From Bidens hawaiensis (Eukaryota; Streptophyta; Magnoliopsida; Asterales; Asteraceae), in the NCBI GenBank assembly GCA_021521415.1, contig JAIQDT010000172.1, positions 1,178,001 through 1,242,000 on the forward strand: a stretch of 64,000 bases of DNA. Reading direction: 5' to 3'. Every line of letters starts with the position of its first letter. Within the stretch, counting starts at the first letter, position 1. Below the pieces are notes generated by a model, which was not told the origin of the DNA, searched no databases, and was given only the letters and a program-made list of their open reading frames with translations. A program made the position numbers and the translations under genes. This document shows positions 10,368 to 21,728 of the stretch, piece by piece.

Positions 10368-11506
10368 CTTAGGCTCTTATGCTATGGTTCGAGATCTGCG
10401 TTTTGGTGTTTCTGGCACGTTTCTGGTGTGTTTTTGGTCGAACAGCCGCCGTAGGCGAAGTTTTGGGTTCAGGCGAAGTTGTCGCTAAAATTTTAGGGTT
10501 TTGGCGAAGTTAGTAGCCAGGCGAAGTTAAAGCCAGGCGAAGTTAATGAGGGGCGAAGTTACTTTTAGGCGAAGTTGACTTTTGGAAGAAGTTAAAAAAA
10601 ATTAAAAAAAAAAGGTTTGGAGTTTTCGTCTGTATGGCCAGGTGTACACGATTATTGTAAGACCGAAAGTGTTGTTCCGACAACGAGTGAAACTTGGTAT
10701 CTCTTGGTCGTACGTGAGAACAAATACGGGTCAACTCTGGATATGGAGTTGAAGTTGTGAATGGGATATTGATTGAAACTGGATATTGACACATATTTGG
10801 GTGTTTGTGGGCAAAGAAATTGTTGTTGTTCGAGGTTGACCAACTGAAGAAAGTCAAATCGAACTGAAGGTTTTCGTCATTACTGGATTGCCGTCAGAGC
10901 ATATTATTTATGTTATTTTCAAGGCGTTCGAGAATTGGACCCTGTTACGATTTTGGAACAAGTTGGATTTAATCGGGAATTAATTTGTATATGTTCTTGA
11001 TCGTTATCCATGGTGATTGAAGATGCTTCGGATTAATTAATGGTCATGTGTGTTAGATTCTGTCAAGGTGGTTTTGTGATAAAATTGATCACTTGATGTT
11101 GAGTAGTTGAAGATTGAACCTTATCTTACTATACAATTCCGACGTGTTGGTGAAGTTGTGGAGGGAGCCCAACTTCACGTGTTGGTGAAGTTAGAAGAAC
11201 TTCACGTGTTGGTGAAGTTAGAAGAACTTCACGTGATTTGTTGAGATGATCAATTAGGCACGGGGATGCATGCATGTCAAAGACCTCGATCGATATAGTC
11301 GGAGGAGCTTACACTGAAGGGGAGATCTGATATGGAAGACGCCGGGTGATTGGTAGATTTGTGGAGCTACAAGACAGTTTCAGACACGGCTGGTTGAAGA
11401 CAGGATGGATGTTGCATGTATATGTGAAGTTCAAGTCTGAAGATCACAGTGCAATCGAGTCCTACAAGAAGGGGAAAACAGAAGATCATCAGTTAAGAGG
11501 GAGTCT
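10368..11506 (+). other. F non-coding interior
   Basis: No gag, protease or RT similarity in six frames. Between 10450 and 10580 the word GGCGAAGTT recurs at least six times as direct copies without the inverted partner. From 11150 to 11232 a related hairpin array appears with GTGAAGTT/AACTTCAC arms. The interior ends in CAGTTAAGAGGGAGTC (11491-11506), a purine-rich tract before the 3' LTR start. Confidence 0.6.
11150..11232. repeat. GTGAAGTT hairpins near F 3' end
   Basis: Hairpins at 11185-11205 and 11212-11232 have arms GTGAAGTT and AACTTCAC with loop AGAAG and a 27-bp period; a longer-looped version spans about 11150-11178. Compared with 9894-9968, the C:G pair of GGCGAAGTT/AACTTCGCC has become T:A in both arms. 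Confidence 0.85.
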
Positions 11507-11559
11507 GTTGGTGCATGCTTTGTAACATATGATCTTTTGTGTTTGTTAGAATTAAAAGC
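11507..11559 (+). repeat. F 3' LTR stub
   Basis: Starts TGTTGGTGCATGCTTTGT after a purine-rich tract, like the 5' LTR start, but diverges from it quickly and gives way to reverse-oriented gypsy RT sequence at about 11560. Either truncated or rearranged. Confidence 0.45.
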
Positions 11560-12456
11560 AATGGTAACCAGATCTCAGATAGATCTTCGAGTAGTAACTC
11601 GATCCTTGAAGCTGGTCGAACAGATCATCAATTTGGGGTAGGGGATAACGGTTCTTGACCGTCACCTTGTTAAGCTCTCGTTAATCAATGCACATGCGGA
11701 AAGTCCCGTCTTTCTTTCGAACAAATAAGACAGGGGCTCCCCATGGTGATGAGCTAGGTCGGATGAAACCTTTATCTAACAGGTCTTGTAATTGAGTGGA
11801 CAACTCCTGAAGCTCCACCGGTGCTAGCCGATACGGGGCTCGTGCTATGGGTGCAGCACCGGGGGGCTAAATCGATTTGGAACTCGACTTGTCGAATAGG
11901 TGGGAGTCCTGGTAAGTCTTCCGGGAAGACTTCCGAAAAATCGCGCACAATAGGAATATCTTCGATCCGATTCTCTTCCACGGGTTTCTCAACAATATGA
12001 GCTAAAATCGCCGAATGACCCTTTCGTAAATATTTATGCGCCTTCATGAGGGTGATGACGCTTGTAGTCATGCCGCTCTTCTCACCTTGTATCGAGATGA
12101 TTTCGCCGGAAGAGGTAGTGATATGGACTACCTTGTCGTGACATATAATCTCAGCTCGGTTCTCGGATAGCCAGTCCATGCCGACAACAACATCGAAACT
12201 ACCAAGAGTAAAGGGTATAAGGTCGATATCAAAGGTATGACCTGACAGTTTCAACTTACATCCCGCTAGTACATGGGTTGTTTCTATAGACTTACCGTCG
12301 GCTAATTCAACAGGAAACTTAACATCTAACGGGGTTGGAGTTAAGTCTAAGAGTCTTCTAAAGGCTTTCGACAGAAACGTCCTATCAGCTCTAGTGTCAA
12401 ACAAAATAGAAGCAAAACAGTCATTCACAGGGAACTTACCGGTAACCACATTCGGA
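11560..12456 (-). pseudogene. E protease and N-terminal RT
   Basis: Minus-strand reading starts [18 protein letters not shown]. The aspartic protease motif is DTR instead of DTG, which should abolish activity. Then come [10 protein letters not shown] and [10 protein letters not shown], the typical gypsy linker into RT. An extra G in a G run near 11865 shifts the frame just after FQIDLAP; RT similarity continues to about 11560 (complement of the D region 33720-33845). Palm-domain catalytic motifs are not present because the element is cut before them. Confidence 0.8.
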
Positions 12457-13484
12457 TCTCTGCTGGCCTGGCCTGACCCATTGACGAAAGCTCTAACTTT
12501 ACCACTGCTCCCGCCACTGTTATTGCCTCCATTGTTCTCATTCTGCTTCAGTTTGGGGCAATCCTTCTTGAAGTAACCCTCTTGACCACACTCAAAGCAC
12601 CCTTTCGTCGCTGTAGGCTGTTTAGGAGCACCCTTAGCCGCTAGGTCTCCCCTACAGTCCTTGGCCTGATTACCCAATTTACTGCATCGCATACACTTGA
12701 TGCGGTCACATGGGCCAGCATGGTGATAGTTGCACTTGTTGAATTTCGGGTACTTTCTAGCATAGCCACTCGAACCCTGTCCGCCACCATTGTTGTTATT
12801 GTTGGAACCCTGATTATTGAAGTTCCGAGCGAGTTCGAGTTTATGGTGGTGTTTTTGCTGTGGGGGGTTCGATGATGGGGACCTGGTGTTGTCAAATTTC
12901 CTCTTTCCATTCCCAGAGTTGATGTTGCTGTTGTCATTGCTTGTGTTATCACGGGTTTTAGAGGTAGAACCTCTAGGTGGTAACGCACCTTGTGCCATTG
13001 CTTGGTCCGTTAGCTTGTGGACTGTTCGGATCGCTTGCTGAATAATGGTTGGTTTAGAAGACGTCACCATACCCTGAATCTGGGGTACCAATCCATCGAT
13101 ATACATATCGATTCTCTTACTTGGCGGATCTACCATCCGCGGGCACATCACCACCAGCTCGTGAGAACGAGTGGTGTAGGTTCAATTTCAGAGCCCACCA
13201 TCTTCAAAGCCCAAAATTCAGATTCCAACTATGAGACCTCCTCTGTAGGACAATACTCTTCCCGCATCATATTCTTGAATTCTTCCCAATTCATAGCATT
13301 TTGCCAACTCCAATCCGAGTATTTGCACTTTGGAATTCCAGCAGGTGAGGGCTGAATCTTGTAGTGTTCTAGCAGCAAAATTGACTCTGCTGGCTAGTGG
13401 ACGGTTGCACATCTCAAAGCTGACTCTGCCTTCTCGGCCCAACGCAGGAACCCTATGGCTCCCTCGGTGCCGTCAAACGAATTG
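12457..13484 (-). pseudogene. E GAG
   Basis: Minus-strand GAG of gypsy type with a retrotransposon-gag core (SALTCWNSKVQILGLEL, then MCPRMVDPPSKRIDMYIDGL) and two zinc knuckles. Both knuckles have lost the His: CMRCSKLGNQAKDC (Asn) and [14 protein letters not shown] (Tyr). The frame breaks near 13442 and 13180. At about 13485 it is joined directly to ORF0: compared with D, about 430 bp spanning the ORF0 stop, the inter-ORF gap and the first 50 GAG codons are deleted, with short GAC microhomology. Confidence 0.8.
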
Positions 13485-14273
13485 GGTTGTCGCCGTCTGA
13501 GGACACGTCTGAGTGTGCGTCCTCCTCAGCCGGCTCCTTCTCTGGATCTTCCTCAGGATCCTCTTCAGGATCTTCCTCTGGTTCTGCTGCATTCAGAGCA
13601 ATTTGTACCTCTAGTATCTCACAACGAACTAGAGCTACTTCTGCAAGGCTTCTTGCTTTCGAAACTTCGTTTTGCAAGTCTATCACCTCTGATTGCATTT
13701 TGATCACTAGCATCATTAGCTGAACATGAGCATTCTAAACTTCCTTCATGGCCTCAGTCAGGTAGGAAATTTAGAATGCTCATGTTCAGCTAATGATGCT
13801 AGTGATCAAAATGCAATCAGAGGTGATAGACTTGCAAAACGAAGTTTCGAAAGCAAGAAGCCTTGCAGAAGTTCATAACATTCGCTACAGGTTAAGTCGT
13901 AACATTGCTATCAATCCAGTAACATTCGCTCTCGTCAAGTGCATAATGTCGACTTCACGATCCAAACAGGAGGCGAGAGCTGCGAAAGCGCGCTCCATTG
14001 GTTGGGTTAGGGGTGGTATTGTGTTGAAGGACATAGGACAGCCCGGGAGAGGTAGTGGTGGAACTTGCTCACGGTAGACAACCCGCTCGATCAGACTTAG
14101 GCACCAACTCCAGTTATCGTTGTCCTCGTACACGTCTACAGATGGGCGGTGCCTCTCCGGTGCGGGGGCTGCTAGTGCTGGGACTACTCGGGGTAGGGAT
14201 GAGTCGGGTTGCTGCGGTTCTTTTCCAGGGCATGAGACACTTAGTAGGATGATGATGATGATGGCGTCGACAT
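13485..14273 (-). pseudogene. E ORF0 (acidic coiled-coil leader ORF)
   Basis: Homologous to D's ORF at 30809-31513. The minus-strand ATG at 14273-14271 begins MSTPSSSSS, as in D. The segment 14133-13885 keeps LIERVVYREQVPPLPLPGC and MERAFAALASCLDREVD; 13716-13485 keeps a coiled-coil-like stretch and a Glu/Pro-rich acid tail (EEDPEEDPEEDPE). The reading is disrupted by a 103-bp inverted duplication at 13637-13872. Function unknown. Confidence 0.75.
13637..13872. repeat. Perfect 103-bp inverted repeat inside E ORF0
   Basis: Arms 13637-13739 and 13770-13872 are exact reverse complements over 103 bases, separated by a 30-base spacer (13740-13769). The left arm is in the native orientation for E (minus-strand gag order as in D 31240-31345); the right arm is an inverted copy placed upstream of it. 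This explains why the same peptide MMLVIKMQSEVIDLQNEV can be read on both strands. Confidence 0.95.
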
Positions 14274-14344
14274 CCCTACAGGATAAGTCGTGTACGTGTG
14301 CGTATGAGTGAATGAGGTAAAGAGATAAAGAAAAGAAGGGCTAA

Positions 14345-14345
<1 letters not shown>

Positions 14346-14390
<45 letters not shown>
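14346..14390. repeat. (TA)n microsatellite
   Basis: About 20 TA units in E's leader between primer site and ORF0. D has a much shorter (AT)n at the same place (30700-30726), so the tract expanded in E. Confidence 0.9.
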
Positions 14391-14395
<5 letters not shown>

Positions 14396-14475
14396 GCAGT
14401 GCGTATAATTATAACTAATGGGCCGTTGCGGTTATAGTCTAGTATGCATGCAATTCTAGTTCTCTATAACCAATG

Positions 14476-14487
14476 GCTCTGATACCA
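14476..14487 (-). promoter_or_regulatory. E primer binding site (tRNA-iMet)
   Basis: Minus strand TGGTATCAGAGC, three bases after the LTR end at 14491. Confidence 0.9.
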
Positions 14488-14490
14488 ATC

Positions 14491-16841
14491 TGTCACAACC
14501 TCAAAATGCACTAATGGAGTTTTACCGTCAGAGGGTGTGAACTAACAGGATCGGAATCATTAGTTATAATCAAACACCATATTTAAAGATTTCAAAACCA
14601 AAAAGACATCAAGTCTTAAATGAAAATGCGGAAGCGTAAATTGTAAACCAACAAGTTTGCGCCACACAGGACGACTTAAAAACCCAATTTATCAAGATAA
14701 TAATTAAAAGAAGTTTCTAAAGCAATGGTGTTTAGAAAATGCATGTTCCCATACCGCGCGCCCGCGTCGGCTACCTGAGAATAACATACTAAAAGTGTCA
14801 ACACAGGGTTGGTGACTTCACAAGTTTATATAAATAAAGCGTTTGCGTTTGCGTGTTGCATTTTGTGTTACCAGATAGTGTTAAGTCAATTATATATCAA
14901 TAGGTAGCTAACCTATCAAGCATGTATTACTAAGTGTTCGATACCGAAGCTGACTGTTTATCAATTGTCTTGCCACCATGTCAACCACGACCATGGTAAT
15001 GTGTTAGCCAAGATTACACCCACTCGATCTACAGTCGAGTTTAGAGTTGGGTGGGGTTTGTCAAACCCAGTAGTACTACTCAACAGTGACTCATTACTAT
15101 AAAAGTATTAACCGGTTCGATGTTATGAAGGACTTTGGTTGGTTTGTTTGCCACTTAGCCTTACAAGTGATATATAAAAACTAACAAAATCTACAGCGTG
15201 TTGGAGTATGTTATCTCCCCCTAATAAAAGAGTTTAAAAAGAGTAAAAAGGGGACGTGAAACTCACTGTTTGCAAAGATAACCAAAAAGATCCGAGAACG
15301 GTGTGCGTCACTGAAAAATCCTCACTAGTTCTCTAAAACAAAAATTATATTTTCTAAGTATTTATACTACGAGTGAGTCCCTAGACTCGACACATACAAC
15401 TTATGCATGAGGTGCGTTTCGTGTTTCGTTTGTGAAATAAGTGCGACTCGACAAACATGTTGGTGATAAGTTACACGTGTGAACAAGTACTTAAGTGTCA
15501 AGTATTAACATCGTTCATTACTAGAAATTATCCCCCACAAGGGCAATTTAGTCAAAACATAGCAAACATCGATCAGTTATGCACTTTTCATGATAATTCA
15601 AGTAATTCAGCAGCTAAATTGTCCAGGCAGATTTTCACTCGAAAAGACTACTCTATTTGATAAATCCTAACATGTAAAATAAATCACCAAAAATCATCAC
15701 AGAAGAACACGTGAGTTAGGTTTCTAAAAATATTTTTATTATATTTTTATCATATACGGTTTTATCACAATGATCAAAACATCACAGCAAACACACAGAA
15801 ATCATTATCATGCGTAACAGAATGTTATTTGTTATTCCCAATTCATGACAAATCCAATTAATTCAAGACCAATTAAGTTAGATTTCTAACTCAAAATATT
15901 AACTTCCAGAAGTGGAACCAACCCATTTGGTCTTGTATTTTATGAGATATACTAATTTCAAAACATCTTACCAGCAGGCTTCCCGAATCAGCCTTGCACA
16001 ACAGTTTTGTATAATAATAAAAACTAACTTTTATACGTCCAAAAATTACAAACTCAGACTTTTCAGAAACTAGACTCAACCTAGTATATTGTAGAATCAA
16101 CAATCACAACAAAACATGTAATTAACATCGAGTTACAGTCATCCAAACACGAATTCAATAATCTATCCAGCATCAGTTTTCATCAAAACTCAACAAACTA
16201 TCAATCTATGAACATTTAACAATGCAAGCAACCCTCTAGATTCATAATCTATCATCAATCAATGATTTTAACATCTAGGGTTTATGTTTATTAAGCTAAA
16301 TCATGCAATTAAATCAATAAATATACTAGAGAGAGTGTAAACTACCTAGCTAGCACCTTGCTTCCTTCAAAGAAACTTGAAAAACACTTGTATGTGTGTG
16401 TGTGTGCTCACGGTCGCCAAAGGGGAGAGGGGGGAGGCCGATCGGTGTAGGGGAGGGGGTAGGGGATTAGGGTTTTGTTAATATTTAATTATTATATTAA
16501 CTTGTTACACTTAGCCCCCCTTAACTTCTAGTAAATCAATTCCTAGTATAAACAATAGACCCTTGTCTCTTGAATTTAGTGTTCTATGTATAATTATCAA
16601 GTAGCATATAACTTAACACATAATTATCAAATATTTATTGTTTTGGGTTTGTTCACCAACGGTTTGAGTAGACTCGTGTGTGTTTTGGTGAAATTCCGAA
16701 AGACTACTTGTGTAGTGATTGTCATGCGTCGTTTAAACCCTAGTTTAAATGTAATGAGATATGCGTTACAGTTCATGTGATCTTAAGTTTGAATTAACGG
16801 AGTTCGGATTAACGGACTTAACCTGAAATTGACTAGTGTCA
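14491..16841 (-). repeat. E 5' LTR
   Basis: 2351 bp; minus strand starts TGACACTAGTCAATTTCAGG and ends GAGGTTGTGACA. It is similar along its length to D's 3' LTR (36474-38809). Open frames inside it (for example 15891-16103) recur at the same LTR position in D (37192-37404) and are not genes. The plus-strand junction CA|CAACAACGATG marks the insertion point in A's gag. Confidence 0.9.
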
Positions 16842-18115
16842 CAACAACGATGTAGAAATGTGGAACTCAGTCAAAAATGGTCCACAAGCAGCTGATGGTG
16901 CAGGTTCTACTGCTACTGTGCGTGATAGAATGAAGAAAGCAGATGACAGGGCCTTAGCCATGATTAAGCTAGGACTGTCTTGGGAGATCATGACAAAGGT
17001 TGCACATCACACTTCAGATAAAGCTATGTATGATGCAATCCTTGAAATGTTTGAGGGGAACACTGAGTTAAAGAAGGATGGAGAAAGATTGGAGACAATC
17101 CTCGACAGATTTTTGACTATAGTGAATGACCTAAGAACAACTGACTATGTAATGACCAATTTTGACTTGAACACCAAGTTGCTCAATTCAATGCCGAAGG
17201 AGTGGTATACTGCCTGCAAGTACATCCTTCAAAAGCCCAACTTTGATCAATTAAAGGTGGATGATGTAGTTTGCTTCCTTCAGGCTGCTGAGATAGAGAT
17301 GATTCAGAATGAAATGATCAAAGAATAGAAGCCATGTTTCCAGGTGTCCAATGCTCTTATTGCACCTATGGGAAACTTTTCTACCAAAAATCAACAACAG
17401 ATTCCCATCATAGAGGAACCAACCGAACATGGTGTTGATACACCTAAAGCATTTGTTGGTGGTAGCTCAAGTCACCAAGGAAACCAGCAAAAGTTCAATG
17501 CCGAACTCATAGATGACAATGACTCTGCCTCAATGGCAAGCGAACATGTGCCTTACTCTGGTGGAAACAATGGGCAAGGGAATGAAACTCAAGCACTCTT
17601 CTCAATGTTTACTGAGTCCTATAATGCATTTGTGGCCAAGAACTTAATCCACACAAGTGTCATACAAGATGATTTGGAACAAATAGATGTTGATGACCTT
17701 AAGGATATGGATTTAAAGTGGCAAGCTGCAATGATTTCTCTCAGAAGCAAGAGGCTATTCAACAGGAATAGTAGATCTCTAGTATCTAGTCCAAATGAAA
17801 GGATTGGGTTTGATAAGTCCAAGGCAATCTGTTACAATTGCCAACAGCCTGGACAATTTGCTAGAGAATGCAATCAGCCTAGAAACTTTCAGATGAATCA
17901 ATACCAGAACCAACAGCTTAGAAATCAGCTGCAATATCAACAGAATCAGCCAAGAAACAACAAGTTCAACAACTATCAACAGCCCCAAATGAATTATCAA
18001 CAAGTTGTGCCTCAGAATCAAAACTACAAAGAAACCAATACCCTCAAGCTGATTAAAACAATGCCAACAGAACCAGTCAAAATCAATCAAGAAATCAAGG
18101 GAATGTAGCTGTTGC
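16842..18115 (+). pseudogene. Element A GAG, capsid and first zinc knuckle
   Basis: Starts inside GAG at the E junction (NDVEMWNSVKNGPQ; B has NDIDMWNSIKNGPQ). The copia-type gag domain follows (AMIKLGLSWEI, TDYVMTNFDLNTKLLNSMP), with about 17 residues missing relative to B after NTELK. A TAG at 17326-17328 interrupts the frame. A Gln/Asn-rich segment surrounds the zinc knuckle CYNCQQPGQFAREC (about 17830-17871), where the zinc-binding His is replaced by Gln; B keeps His. The protein would package element RNA in virus-like particles; this copy is dead. Confidence 0.85.
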
Positions 18116-19134
18116 TGCACAACATGAAGGTAACTTTGATTGGAGTGATCATGCAGATGACATCACAAAAGCTAATTTTGCTTTTATGGAAAAGATGGAG
18201 AATGAGGCTGGAACATCATCTTCTCAGGTACACTAATCCCCTACAACTGATTTACATGAATCAATTAATGCTTTGAATATAAAAGTAGGCAAGCTAGAGG
18301 GTGAGTGTTTCAGAAAAAAGCCTCATTAATAGGTATGAAGCAAGTGATATTGTCAATGAAGAAAATCAGAAGCTTGGAAGATGATTGTGTGAGTAGCTAT
18401 AGAGCTCAGCAGAAATACATCACTGAGATAGATGGCTTAAAGAAGATGTTGATTGAAGAAAGGGTGAAGAACATCAAGTTACAAGTTGAAAATGAATTTC
18501 TTAAGAATTGGTTTCCACAGGAAACATTTGTGGTATCTTGAATGAAGTGAAAGATGAAGATAAATACAAATCTGTTCCACCACCATTCAACAACAACTTT
18601 TTGCCCAAAGTTGACAAAGAAAAGAGGGATGGATATCTCCAACAATTTAGAGATGTTTTTCAAGACAAAGAGGAATTTTTTGATCTTTACAAGAAAGTTG
18701 AAGTAAATGAAGAGGGAGAGTTTGTAGTGAAATAAGATGTAAGAGAAGACAAGTCAATAGGAGTGCAAGTCTCTGAAGATGACTTTGATTTTGATTATCT
18801 AAATATGGATGACTTAAGTGACTTGAGTGACCAGATCATTGATGAAGAAATTCAAGCTGCTGAAAGGGGCAGAACGCAGAAGAAAGCAGATTCAATTGAC
18901 AAGCTGCCCAAACTACCCAAATTCACTCCATAGATGATCAAGAACAATGAAAAGATTAAAAGGGAACATGTTTCTTTTGACATATGTGAAAGATCAAAAG
19001 TGAGTTATAATGCAGTAAGGCCACCTAGCAAAGTTGGTTAACAAAGAATTAGTGACAACAACAAGAAAAGGGTCACTGAAACAATTGTTGGTGACAACTT
19101 CATTCCAGTTTACCCAGTCTTCTCAAACCATGAA
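18116..19134 (+). pseudogene. Element A GAG, coiled-coil middle part
   Basis: Counterpart of B 42340-43370 with several frameshifts and stops. Recognisable pieces: IRSLEDDCVSSYRAQQKYI, GLKKMLIEERVKNIKLQVE (heptad-like), PPPFNNNFLPKVDKEKRDG, FQDKEEFFDLYKKVEVNEE. Highly charged, no catalytic motif. Function in the family unknown. Confidence 0.75.
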
Positions 19135-20187
19135 GTGTTTGATATTGAGGAAGTTGAAACCATGGAAGAATATGTGAAAAGGCAGTCTAGGCATAAGGAA
19201 AACCTAGATGAAGAGCCTATGAATATAAAGAAAATTGTCTTTGTTAAGAGCAAGATTGAAAGACAAGATATCAAGATTGAAGAATTTGTTTCTTTTTCAA
19301 TTGACTTTGATGGTCTGAAGACTCAGAAATCACTTGGTGTCAACCCACCTAGACCAAGTGAGAGATTCAAGAAGGGTAGTGATCATGAAAGATTCGAAGG
19401 AAAAGTATGGTGCAAGAAGTATGATGAATATGGCCACCATACTGATTCTTGTAGTGATAGATTCAATTTTAAGCCTTTCCATGTGCCTAATGATACAAAG
19501 TTTGGACTAGAATTTGTGCTTTATAAACAAAAATATGATGAATAATTGGGAAAGGGAAAGGTGTGTAGAAAGGAGATTATGAATGAAAATGATCAGCAAG
19601 CTGCAGAGAAGGTTAACAAGGAAAAGAAAGTTAATTTGAAACCAAAAAAATATGTGGCTGAACAAGTTAGAAGAAGCAGATCACCTAAGAAGTCTGAATC
19701 TGTGGTGAAAAAGAACTTTCAACCTTTGAGAATTATCCCCAAACAAGACACAAAATCAGTTAATTCTGATGATTCTCAAGGTTCACCAAGTAGTGAAAAG
19801 AAAAGAAACAAAGGTGTCTTTCCTAGAAAGAAACCAACTGAACTAACTGGTGATGAAAAGTTTCTGTTGAAACATGGTTATGAACCTCAAGGATTTCTTT
19901 GGAAACCAATGTTTGAAGCTAAGGAGGAGAAGACTGTTGATGTGAGAGATTATTCAAGCAAGAAGGACTATGTAGTTAAAGAATGTGACAGTGAAGTGGT
20001 TGAGTGCCAAAGAACAAGTTCATTTATGAAAACTCCAAGAGAATGTGGATATGAAACAGATAATTCAAATAACATTGAAGTTACCCATGAAGATCCTGAA
20101 CCCATAACACTCACACCCAATGCTGCTACTGACAATGAATCTGATGATTTGCAAGTTGAAATAGCTTGCACTTCATCATCTAACTAA
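19135..20187 (+). pseudogene. Element A GAG, C-terminal part with second knuckle
   Basis: Matches B 43375-44368. A second CCHC-like site is damaged: CKKYDEYGHHTDSC has Tyr for the second Cys (19411-19452), while B has CKRCDEYGHHTDSC. A TAA splits the frame at 19543-19545. It continues through KPTELTGDEKFLLKHGYEP and ends at TAA 20185-20187 after SSSN, the same natural end as in B. Pol restarts downstream in another frame. Confidence 0.8.
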
Positions 20188-20209
20188 TCACTCTCTTTGT
20201 AATGTGCAG
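20188..20209 (+). promoter_or_regulatory. gag-pol junction with acceptor-like sequence (A)
   Basis: After the gag stop comes a pyrimidine-rich CACTCTCTTTGTAATGTGCAG directly before GAACAGTCCACTCC, where pol homology begins. B has the equivalent at 44369-44391. It looks like a 3' splice site; use is unproven. Confidence 0.35.
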
Positions 20210-20779
20210 GAACAGTCCACTCCACTGAATGAAGTATGGTATACGTATAGTGAATGTTCTAGGCACATGGCATGTTACAAGAGGTCACTTGTTAACTATG
20301 AAGAGAAGTTTAAGGGTCCAGTGGCATTTGGCAGTGATGAGAATGGAGGTAAAATTGTTGGAAATGGTATCTTGACAAATGGTAAAGTCACATTTGACAA
20401 TGTTTTCTATGTTGAAGGACTTCAATATAATCTTTTAAGCATATCCCAGATGTGTGATAAGTGTTATAAAGTTGGTTTTGATGATTCTCATTGTTTCATC
20501 TTAATACTTGAATATGTTATACCACCTGATATGATCATGATGATGGCCCCAAGGAATGGCAATTTGTATGAACTTAGCATGAATGATGCTGTTTCAAGGG
20601 GTGGCACATGTTTTGTTTCTAAAGCCACTAAAAATGAATCAAAATTATGGCATAGAAAGCTGTTTCATGTCAATCTCAAGAACATGAACAAATTAGTCAA
20701 AGGTGAACATGTTATTGGTCTACCTACTAGAGAGTTCAAGTTGGATGAAAATTGTGTTTCATGTCAAAAGGGAAAGTAG
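20204..20779 (+). pseudogene. Element A protease and pre-integrase
   Basis: Starts EQSTPLNEVWYTYSECSRHM. The copia protease active site (normally D-S-G) reads Y-S-E here, so the catalytic Asp is gone. The gag_pre-integrs region follows with SQMCDKCYKVGFDDSH, and the HHCC zinc site of integrase is still visible (LWHRKLFH ... CVSC). A TAG at 20777-20779 replaces Gln before HKSSHKTKL. Confidence 0.85.
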
Positions 20780-21728
20780 CACAAGTCTTCTCACAAGACT
20801 AAACTCATCAACTCAAAAGATCAAGTTCTTGAAATGCTTCACATGGATCTATTTGGTCATGTGAGTGTACCAAGCATTGGGAAGAAAAGATATTGTCTAG
20901 TGATCATTAATGATTACTCAAGATATACTTGGGTTTATTTCCTAAGTACAAAGGATGAGGCTGTTGAGTTTAAATGAAATTTGTAACAAGGGTTGGGAAT
21001 CAACGGGATAAAAAGGTAAAAGTGATGAGAAGTGACAATGGTACTGAGTTCAAAAATGGAGTCATTGAAGAATTTTGCAACAACAAAGGAATACTTCAAG
21101 AATTCTCAGCTCCTATAACTCCTGAACATAATGGTGTTGTAGAAATAAGAAACAACACACTCATTGAAGCAGCAAGAACCATGCTAGCTGATTCTTATCT
21201 ACCTGACACTTTTTGGGCAGAAGCTATTAACACGGCCTGCTATGTTTAGAACAGGGTACTTCTCAACAAAAGTCACAACATAATCCTTATGAAAACTTGT
21301 TTAATAGAAAGCCCTACATCAAGTTTCTCAAACCTTTTGGATGCAAATGTTCTCTTTTGAACACCAAGGATTACTTGAACAAGTTTCAAGCAAAATCCTT
21401 AGACTGTTTCTTTCTTGGATACTCTACAAACTCAAAGGCCTACAAAGTATATGTGAAAGATCACTTGAGTGTTATTGAGTCATCTGATGTAGTCTCCAAT
21501 GAAAATCAATTCAACACTGTTGATGGTGCAGCATGGCTATTTGATTTAGAGAAATTGATCAAGTCTTACAAGATCTATCCTAAGGACTATGATGAATCCT
21601 TTTACAAAACCAGTGTGATTGAAGAGTCAAAGCAAAAGACATTGGACTTGGAAAAGTTGTGGAAAAATGTTGCAAGTAAAGAATGTGAATATACATTCAT
21701 AAAAGGATCCCTCAAGTGCAAATGTTGA
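20780..21728 (+). pseudogene. Element A integrase
   Basis: Catalytic core with first Asp in LHMDLFGH (about 20844), a frame break near 20975, second Asp in MRSDNGTEFKNG, and the Glu region HNGVVEIRN. A stop (TAG at 21247-21249) and a short deletion near 21270 separate it from the C-terminal part (FNRKPYIKFLKPFGCKCSLL, GYSTNSKAYKVYV). All three DDE residues exist in this copy, unlike B, but the frame is broken. Confidence 0.85.

Larger units (their letters stand above)
9839..11559 (+). mobile_element. F: non-autonomous LTR element, no coding capacity
   Basis: An LTR (9839-10353, TGTTGGTGCA...ACTTACA) is followed after 2 bases by the tRNA-iMet primer site TGGTATCAGAGC (10356-10367). The 1.1-kb interior has no gag or pol similarity in any frame. 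A purine-rich tract and a second TGTTGGTGCAT at 11507 mark the start of a 3' LTR, which is cut after about 50 bp where gypsy element E begins. Size and lack of genes fit a small LARD- or TRIM-like derivative that would depend on another element's enzymes. Interior and LTR share GGCGAAGTT-type motifs. Confidence 0.65.
11560..16841 (-). mobile_element. E: Ty3/gypsy (Tekay-type) 5' half
   Basis: On the minus strand: LTR (16841-14491), tRNA-iMet primer site, acidic ORF0, GAG, protease and the first part of RT. Similarity to D then stops at about 11560, inside RT, against F. The rest of pol and the 3' LTR are absent from the window. The right end abuts A's gag at 16842 exactly at the LTR start TGACAC, so E inserted into A's gag; the left end is a deletion or rearrangement junction. 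Confidence 0.85.

Noticed and set aside
13793..14077. Plus-strand ORF MMLVIKMQSEVIDLQNEV... as a gene
   Set aside because: Its first half is the inverted arm of the 103-bp repeat; the rest is antisense to E's ORF0.
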